Assembly (NCBI GenBank): GCA_001931905.2
Contig: MSJI02000306.1
Span: 62,001 to 126,000 of the forward strand
Length of the DNA stretch: 64,000 nucleotides
Source of the DNA: Cladosporium sp. IMV 00045
Taxonomy: Eukaryota > Ascomycota > Dothideomycetes > Cladosporiales > Cladosporiaceae
Direction of reading: 5' to 3'
Both the position numbers and the translations under genes were made by a program. The number at the start of each line of letters is the position of its first letter. Within the stretch, counting starts at the first letter, position 1. Shown piece by piece: positions 57,857 to 64,000 of the stretch. Under the pieces are notes generated by a model, which did no database searches, was not told the DNA's origin, and saw only the letters and a program-made list of their open reading frames with translations.

Positions 57857-60513
57857 TGTGTGATGTGTGGAGGTAGAGGTTTACAAAGAGAGCTATAGAG
57901 GAAGAGGCTGTAAGCAAATGCAATGGCAGAGCAAAGCAGAGTGTGTAGAATGAAATGTGAGAAAGGCGAGATGTACGAGTAGTGGAGGATGGGTTTGTGT
58001 GTCGAGTAGTGAGTGAGTGAGAGCGGAGGGGAGGTTGATGGCGGGCGGTGAGAAAGCTAGAGAGCGAGCTGAGGGGAGGATTGGGCTTTGCTGGCAGCTT
58101 TCGCGCGAAGTCCGATGTGCGTTGCCTGAGAGCCGTAGCGGGAGAGACTTACTGACTGCAGCAGATGTGGTGGGCGGGTTTCCGCGGTGCAGCAGTCAGA
58201 AAATCGTACTATTTTACCCTGAGCTACTTTCTCTCTTCGGCGCATAGACCAGGGGAAATATCGACGTGTTCTCGAATGTCAAAAGTCCGAGAGCCGATAC
58301 CGCGCGGTGTTTTGTTTGGTGTGGTCCCTGGCGTGGTGCGGGAACTTTTTTGGCGGCGGCGGGCAGAAAATAGGCACGAGTGCAGGGCAGGCTGCGGCTC
58401 TGGCGGGGATTGCCGCGGAGGATTGGATTTGGTGATGATGGTGATGGTTGTGTTGTTGTGGAGGATGGATGTTGTGTGAAATAGAAAAGTGTGCGCGCGC
58501 GCAGTCACTCACCTGAGGGATATTGGAGCTGTCTGGCTCGAGAGGATTTGCGGCTCGTCGGATGATTGTTGTTGGTGAAACGTAGAGGAGGATGTGTGGT
58601 GAAGAGAAACAGCGACGATGGGCGAAGCTATGCGGGCGGTGATGGTAGAGGTGCGAGGTCGAAGAAGTTGGGTTGTGTCGGAAGAGTAGGTAAGGGAAGA
58701 TGCAATTGGAGTTGAGAGAGAAAGAGTTGATGGGATGCGGCGGCAGCAAGTAGCAGGAGTTTCCCAATCAGTCAATCATCTCAATCGCCCATCAAGTCAA
58801 CAGTTGCAGGTGTTTGAGCTGGTTCCCCCAGCGCTTCGCATCAGCCAGGCCCTCCCCTGCGTCTAGCTCGCTGCGGGTGACCCGTTGAGAGCTACGGGTG
58901 GAGGCTTCTCATGGTTCCATCGTACAACTTCCTCCCACCTTGACGACTCGCGCGCAAATCGCTTGGCCGGACGAAGATTGTCAGACACGACCTGACTGTA
59001 CGGAAGGCGCTAGCCATTCTTCCCTCCCGATTATTATGATGGTGTGCCTGCGTGCCGACGGGTGTGCCTGGGAGATCCGACCGGACATTTTTATTTTGGT
59101 AGAGCACACGTCTTGGATGTGACGGATGATGACTCGGCGACGGCACAAGACACCCGAGCCGCATGAGTCTCAGCTGCCAACGATTGCTGTAGTAGTAGTT
59201 GCTGCTACTAAGCGAGCGACGAGAAGACTCTCCATCATTCCCAGTCAATAGCAGACAGCGTGAAGGTGAGACAGCACCGGCACCCAGCACAACACACTGC
59301 CTATTTCGCAAGGTGCACCACCATCAAGCTCTGTTGGGCTGGCGCGAGTGTGGGGTAAATTCTCCTAGGCCTGGGAGAGATGATGAACCCATTGGCTGGG
59401 AGAAAGTCCCAGCACTTGTTTTCCTGACGCTGATGTGCTACTCTGCTCTGTTGCTGAGAGCACGCGACAAGAAGAGCATTATCGATACCGACAGAGTGTT
59501 GATGTTGACGATGATGATACCGGTTCCGAGAGATATCACCGAGTCAGCCTCCGCAGGGCAACGGCATACGATGAGCACCCCATCGGCATGGATGCTACAT
59601 GTGCGACATGTCGTTGGTGCATGCGGGTTGCGCAGAGGCGTGCCGGGGGTCGGGTCTCCTCACCATCCCAAGGCAAGCAAGCTCAGGCGTCGTATCTTTG
59701 GGCGCATGGTGTGGTTGGCATGGGATATAGTCGAGAATCAAGGTGTCAGCTAGGCGCGGCCGGGGATCGGGCTGGCGGCTTGGGTGGAGTGCTAGCGCCG
59801 GGAGAGTGTTTATTGGGGCCACCGCCCGCAGGTTCAACAACTCGCACACCAGGGGAATTGTGGTTCGACATGGCAGAGCAAATAGCCCCAATAAAAAAAA
59901 AGACGTTTCGTCTCGCCTGTATCGGCCCAGCTAGCTGCAAGTCCGAGAAAGCCAGCAGGCAAGCATCCTGTCGGTCTGTTTGTGCACCTAGTCAGCCTGT
60001 CTGTCAGTAGCCCAATCGCGCTGTCCGAGTACCTGGCCTCATCCCGCCATTTACCACATCCAACTCTCCCCTCAACTTCACTTCCTCCATCTTCTTCCTC
60101 ATCCTCATTCTCATTCCCACCCTCCTCCTCTTTCATCATCCACTCCTCTTCGGTCGTTTTATACCAGACCTAATTGTAAGTCGGCTCCCACCAATCTTCC
60201 GCACAATCACCAGACCCTGAATTCCCGCGCTGTCTGTTGCTGTGCCGCCAACAAATTCTGGCGTGGGCTGTTGCTGGTGAGCTTTCCATCTCAGGAGCTC
60301 TAAACTTAGCAGTCAGCACTTGCACACTCTCGCATTCTCTCTTGTGCAACCCAGAAATTCCCGCGATCCTGTTGAAGGCACTCGCGCTTGCTCTGCATCT
60401 CTTTCAGCTTTGCAGCGACTGACCGCCATCTTTTTTGCTCTTCCAGAAACTCCCCGAACCTACCGACTCTACACCCTTCCTCTTCACCCTACCTCTCAAA
60501 AACCATACACACA
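57857..60513. promoter_or_regulatory. Shared divergent promoter region, acl2 / acl1
   Basis: 2657 bp separate the two start codons and hold no supportable gene. On the acl1 side a strong C/T-rich tract (about 60058-60150, TCTTCCTCATCCTCATTCTC and similar) followed by a GTAAGT at about 60176 could be a leader with a 5'-UTR intron; the acl2 side is G/A-rich on the plus strand, equivalent on its own strand. A short alternating GCGCGC tract lies at about 58491-58501. Co-regulation of the pair is expected from family knowledge, not shown here. Confidence 0.6.
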
Positions 60514-62593
60514 ATGGCTCCGGCTGCTGTGCCCAACGGCGAGGGCCTTACCGCCAACGACAACATCACACGCTTCGCTCCTCCCAGCAGAGCATACACT
60601 CCTCAGCCCGACCACAAGCTCTTCCACCCCAAGACGAGATGTTTCGTCTAGTGAGTCTTCCCGAGGCGATTGTGAGAAGCTGCACATGTCCATTGCGCAG
60701 CTTTCCAATCGCCAGCTCGACTGCACGGAAATCATCAAGAGCTGACAATACCTTCACAGCGGCATGCAGACCAAGGCCGTCCAGGGCATGCTTGACTTCG
60801 ACTTCATCTGCAAGCGCAAGCAGCCCTCGGTCGCCGGTATCATCTACACTTTCGGTGGTCAGTTCGTCAGCAAGATGTAAGCATATACCTTTCTTCCAGC
60901 ATATTCAACACCGAGTGTCAGGAATTGACATCCAACCAGGTACTGGGGCACCACTGAGACCCTCCTCCCGGTCTACCAGTCCACTGCCAACGCCATGGCC
61001 AAGCACCCCGACGTCGACACCGTCGTCAACTTCGCCTCTTCCCGTTCCGTCTACCAGTCCACCATGGAGCTCATGGAGTTCCCCCAGATCAAGTCCATTG
61101 CCATCATTGCTGAGGGTGTTCCGGAGAGGCGTGCGCGTGAGATTCTCCACGTCGCCCAGAAGAAGGGCGTCACCATCATTGGCCCCGCCACTGTCGGTGG
61201 TATCAAGCCTGGTGCGTACAAGATCGGTAACACTGGTGGCATGATGGACAACATCGTCGCCTCCAAGCTCTACCGCAAGGGTTCCGTCGGCTACGTCTCC
61301 AAGTCTGGTGGTATGTCCAACGAGCTCAACAACATCATTGCCCAGACCACCGACGGTGTGTACGAGGGTGTTGCCATTGGTGGTGACAGGTACCCCGGTA
61401 CCACTTTCATCGACCACATGCTCCGCTACCAGGCCGACCCCGAGTGCAAGGTCCTCGTCCTCCTTGGTGAGGTTGGTGGTGTTGAGGAGTACCGCGTGAT
61501 CGAGGCCGTGAAGAGCGGTGTCATCACCAAGCCCATTGTCGCCTGGGCCATCGGTACCGTTGCTGGTATGCTCACCACTGAGGTTCAGTTCGGTCACGCC
61601 GGTTCTTTCGCCAACTCTCAGCTCGAGACCGCCGCCGTCAAGAACCAGAGCATGCGTGACGCCGGTTTCCACGTCCCCGAGACCTTCGAGGACCTCCCCG
61701 CTGTCCTTTCCAAGGTCTACAAGGACCTCGTTGCCCAGGGCTCCATCAAGCCCCAGCCTGAGCCTGCCGTTCCCAAGATCCCCATTGACTACTCCTGGGC
61801 TCAGGAGCTCGGTCTCATCCGTAAGCCCGCTGCTTTCATCTCCACCATCTCCGACGACCGTGGCCAGGAGCTCCTCTACGCCGGCATGCCCATTTCCGAC
61901 GTCTTCAAGGACAACATCGGTATCGGTGGTGTCATGTCTCTCCTTTGGTTCCGCCGCCGTCTGCCCGACTACGCTGCCAAGTTCCTCGAGATGGTTCTCA
62001 TGCTTACTGCCGACCACGGTCCCGCCGTTTCCGGTGCCATGAACACCATCATCACCACCCGTGCCGGCAAGGACTTGATCTCCGCCCTCGTCTCCGGTCT
62101 CCTGACCATCGGTTCTCGCTTCGGTGGTGCCCTCGACGGTGCCGCTGACGAATTCACCCGTGCCTACGACAAGGGTCTTTCCCCTCGTGACTTCGTCGAC
62201 ACCATGAGGAAGGAGAACAAGCTCAGTAAGTCGCATCGCAATCCAGTAATCCAAAAAACCATCCACTAACATCCTTTCTCAGTCCCCGGTATTGGCCACC
62301 GCGTCAAGTCCCGCAACAACCCCGACCTGCGCGTCTCCCTCGTCAAGGAGTTCTGCCAGGCCAACTTCCCCTCCACCAAGCTCCTCGACTACGCCATCGC
62401 CGTCGAGACCGTCACCACCAGCAAGAAGGACAACCTGATTCTGAACGTCGACGGCGCCGTCGCCGTCTGCTTCGTCGACCTCATGCGCAACTGCGGCGCT
62501 TTCTCCTCCGAGGAGGCCGAGGACTACCTCAAGATGGGCTACGCGCTCAAACGCCAATCATCCTCCCCAGCGAAGCGATTATGCAGCGGCTGA
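60514..62593 (+). CDS. acl1: ATP-citrate lyase subunit 1, C-terminally truncated
   Basis: Four exons: 60514-60650, 60760-60876, 60940-62225 and 62283-62593, with introns of 109, 63 and 57 bp; 616 residues. The phosphohistidine loop is intact ([18 protein letters not shown]), as are the citrate-synthase-like residues in PGIGHRVKS and [12 protein letters not shown]. After EAEDYLKMG the family sequence stops dead at about 62538 and the frame runs 17 codons through the antisense of PRP22 before a TGA. About 40-60 C-terminal residues are lost, including the conserved VLGR arginine that contacts citrate in the human enzyme. As written the product would probably be inactive. The truncation coincides exactly with the 3' end of the PRP22 remnant, suggesting a deletion or an assembly join. 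N-terminal parts are perfect. Confidence 0.93.
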
Positions 62594-63997
62594 ATCCTCT
62601 CCGCCCTCTTCAGTCGCCGCTTCCACCAGCCACTTGGGTTCGATGGCCGTGACGTTGTGCATGTACTCGCGCGTCGTCTCCACCAAACTATGGTAGATGA
62701 CGTGCTCGGCGGCTTTGCCGAAAAGCGCGGACGAAGGGTGCAGGTACACGGGCGTGCCTTCCACCAGCGTCTTGTAGCCCTCCTGCGGGTCCTTGCGCGC
62801 CGAGTTGCGGAAGAAGCCTGAGCAAAGCGCCTGGCGCACGCGCGTGGTGTCGCGGCCGCACGAGACGATCTTGACCACGGGTCGGCGGAGCCTGCGCGCT
62901 TCCCGTGTTTCAGCGATGTTCGTGGCGATGACGACCTTTCGGGATCCGTTTGGTGCCGGTTCGAAAATACGCGAGGCAATCTCACTCGGGAGTGCACCAT
63001 AGATGGGTAATATCATGAGCTCTGGCACGCTGGGACCCAAAGCTTTCATGCGCTCGAAACGCAAGACGGTAGTCAAAGCGGCATCCAGATAGTCAGATTC
63101 AGGTCCCTTTGATGACGCGGATCGGGCTAAGCTCCAATGACTGTTTGGTCGAAAAGGTGGCTCCTCTTCGCGAACTTCGATGTCGACATCTTCTTCTTCC
63201 TCGATCTTCTCGCCGTTCAGCGCAGCCTGATAATCGTCGTCTTGCAGATCAGGGTAGTCAGCAGACTTCAGAACGCCAGAGGCGATGAGTTGCCTGATCT
63301 CCCATCTTTCGGGGCTGGTCATCCGCTTTTTCTGTCTTCTCACCACGTTCTGTCCTTCTACCACTGGCACGCCAGCTATAGGGTCGAAAGTGCCTTCTCC
63401 ACTCAGACCGACTGCGTTGGCACCTGTGCCTGCAATCCTTTTGCCAGGATTGAGATCCTGACCAGTTGATTGGTCGACCTCTGCCATGCTCAGACTGATG
63501 CGTTTATCTTGGACCTTCATCACCTTGACTTTCACCCGCTGATCTCTTGAAAGTAGATCCGAAGGGTGATTGACCTTGTATTCCGCAATTGCCGAAACAT
63601 GCACCAGTCCATCCACCTTGCCCCGAACTCCAATGAGATTCACGAATGCGCCGAAGTCTTTCACTCCAGTGACCCTACCATCGTAGACCTTAAACTGTAC
63701 AGGCTCGTCATCGAGCTTAGGCTCGGGTGTTCTGTCCCTCCGACTCCGTCTCTCCCGATGCCGTGAACGCTCCCTGCGATGCTCTTTGTCTCTCGGTGAG
63801 CGCTCTCTGCGGTGTTCTTTCTCCCGTGGTCGGTATGGTCTCGAGCGGCCGAATTCGTCCTGGAAAACGTAGTCGTCGTTTCGTCTCGGAGATCGTGATC
63901 GTGATCTACGCGAACGTTTGCGCTCGTGGGAGTCTGTATGCGCGACGGGACTCACGCTACGTTTGCGATTGGTAGTCGTCTTCTTGTCGCCAGCCAT
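62579..63997 (-). CDS. PRP22: PRP22 (DEAH-box splicing helicase) remnant with the helicase core deleted
   Basis: An open frame of 472 residues where Prp22/DHX8 has over 1100. Present: an SR/RE-rich segment, the S1 domain (about 100-175: [20 protein letters not shown]), [16 protein letters not shown], then isolated pieces of the helicase: [44 protein letters not shown] (motif V) and [20 protein letters not shown] to [11 protein letters not shown]. Motifs I (GETGSGKT), Ia, II (DEAH), III and VI (QRAGRAGR) are absent. Around 63150 the family reading ([16 protein letters not shown]) lies one frame off, so a base is also missing there. The natural end ([19 protein letters not shown]) lies in another frame to 62542, beyond the TAA at 62581-62579. 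ATG at 63997 may be internal: the usual Prp22 N-terminus would lie past the window edge. Non-functional as helicase. Confidence 0.85.
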   Translation of the reverse strand: MAGDKKTTTNRKRSVSPVAHTDSHERKRSRRSRSRSPRRNDDYVFQDEFGRSRPYRPREKEHRRERSPRDKEHRRERSRHRERRSRRDRTPEPKLDDEPVQFKVYDGRVTGVKDFGAFVNLIGVRGKVDGLVHVSAIAEYKVNHPSDLLSRDQRVKVKVMKVQDKRISLSMAEVDQSTGQDLNPGKRIAGTGANAVGLSGEGTFDPIAGVPVVEGQNVVRRQKKRMTSPERWEIRQLIASGVLKSADYPDLQDDDYQAALNGEKIEEEEDVDIEVREEEPPFRPNSHWSLARSASSKGPESDYLDAALTTVLRFERMKALGPSVPELMILPIYGALPSEIASRIFEPAPNGSRKVVIATNIAETREARRLRRPVVKIVSCGRDTTRVRQALCSGFFRNSARKDPQEGYKTLVEGTPVYLHPSSALFGKAAEHVIYHSLVETTREYMHNVTAIEPKWLVEAATEEGGEDSAAA

Positions 63998-64000
63998 CGA

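Noticed and set aside
60905..62272. 455-codon open frame antisense to acl1
   Set aside because: A shadow caused by strong third-position C bias of the highly expressed acl1 gene; the acl1 sense frame is unmistakable.
1..64000. tRNA, rRNA and CRISPR features
   Set aside because: Scanned by eye for B-box-like GGTTCGANTCC with a matching A-box and for regular spaced repeats; no convincing case was found.

Overview
The window is nuclear DNA from a filamentous ascomycete (Pezizomycotina; Dothideomycetes is my guess from gene content and style, not proven). The evidence is short introns of about 45-110 bp with GTRNGY donors and CTAAC-like branch points, divergent genes for the two ATP-citrate lyase subunits, a fungal chorismate mutase, Mdv1, a Dal5-type permease and SPX-GDE1. 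About 26 protein genes can be supported. I found no tRNA, rRNA, CRISPR array or intact transposon. Most genes contain introns, so the exon joins below were built by hand from reading frame and splice sites.

Layout. 0-9 kb: a DUF924 protein with a frameshift, a large coiled-coil gene broken by repeated 1-base losses, a membrane-anchored SDR diverging from a G-patch protein, and a TMEM19-like membrane protein. 9.5-19.3 kb: a seven-exon MFS permease, a protein with a duplicated Cys-rich motif, SEN54, and a small two-exon gene diverging from SEN54; long non-coding stretches lie between. 19.9-25.2 kb: a zinc-knuckle protein with an Ala/Gln-rich middle, a spliceosomal-type cyclophilin and an arrestin-fold protein. 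25.2-27.9 kb: a gene-free stretch holding a 22-bp tandem repeat and a 157-bp duplication. 27.9-37.9 kb: GDE1, an AT-hook protein, ARO7 and MDV1. 38.2-44.8 kb: four small lysine-rich proteins of one family, interrupted by an Rpr2/Snm1-type RNase P/MRP subunit and DBR1. 45.3-55.3 kb: a CSC1-type channel, an XPF-like/HhH protein and SmF. 56.2-64 kb: acl2 and acl1 diverging from a 2.7-kb spacer, and a PRP22 locus in pieces.

Working together: acl1 and acl2 encode the two halves of one enzyme that makes cytosolic acetyl-CoA. RNA-processing genes are frequent (SEN54, DBR1, SmF, PRP22, the Rpr2-like subunit, a Cyp10-type cyclophilin, a G-patch protein). SEN54 and DBR1 both carry C-terminal RGG tails.

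The two most notable observations are these. (1) A family of small, basic, probably DNA-binding proteins shares two intron positions across four genes; in one gene the domain has been doubled together with its intron. (2) Sequence loss is clustered: acl1 ends abruptly inside its citrate-synthase-like domain exactly where it meets the 3' end of a PRP22 gene that has lost helicase motifs I, Ia, II, III and VI, and several other genes carry 1-base losses, mostly at G/C runs. This is either assembly error or decay of duplicated genes; raw reads would decide.
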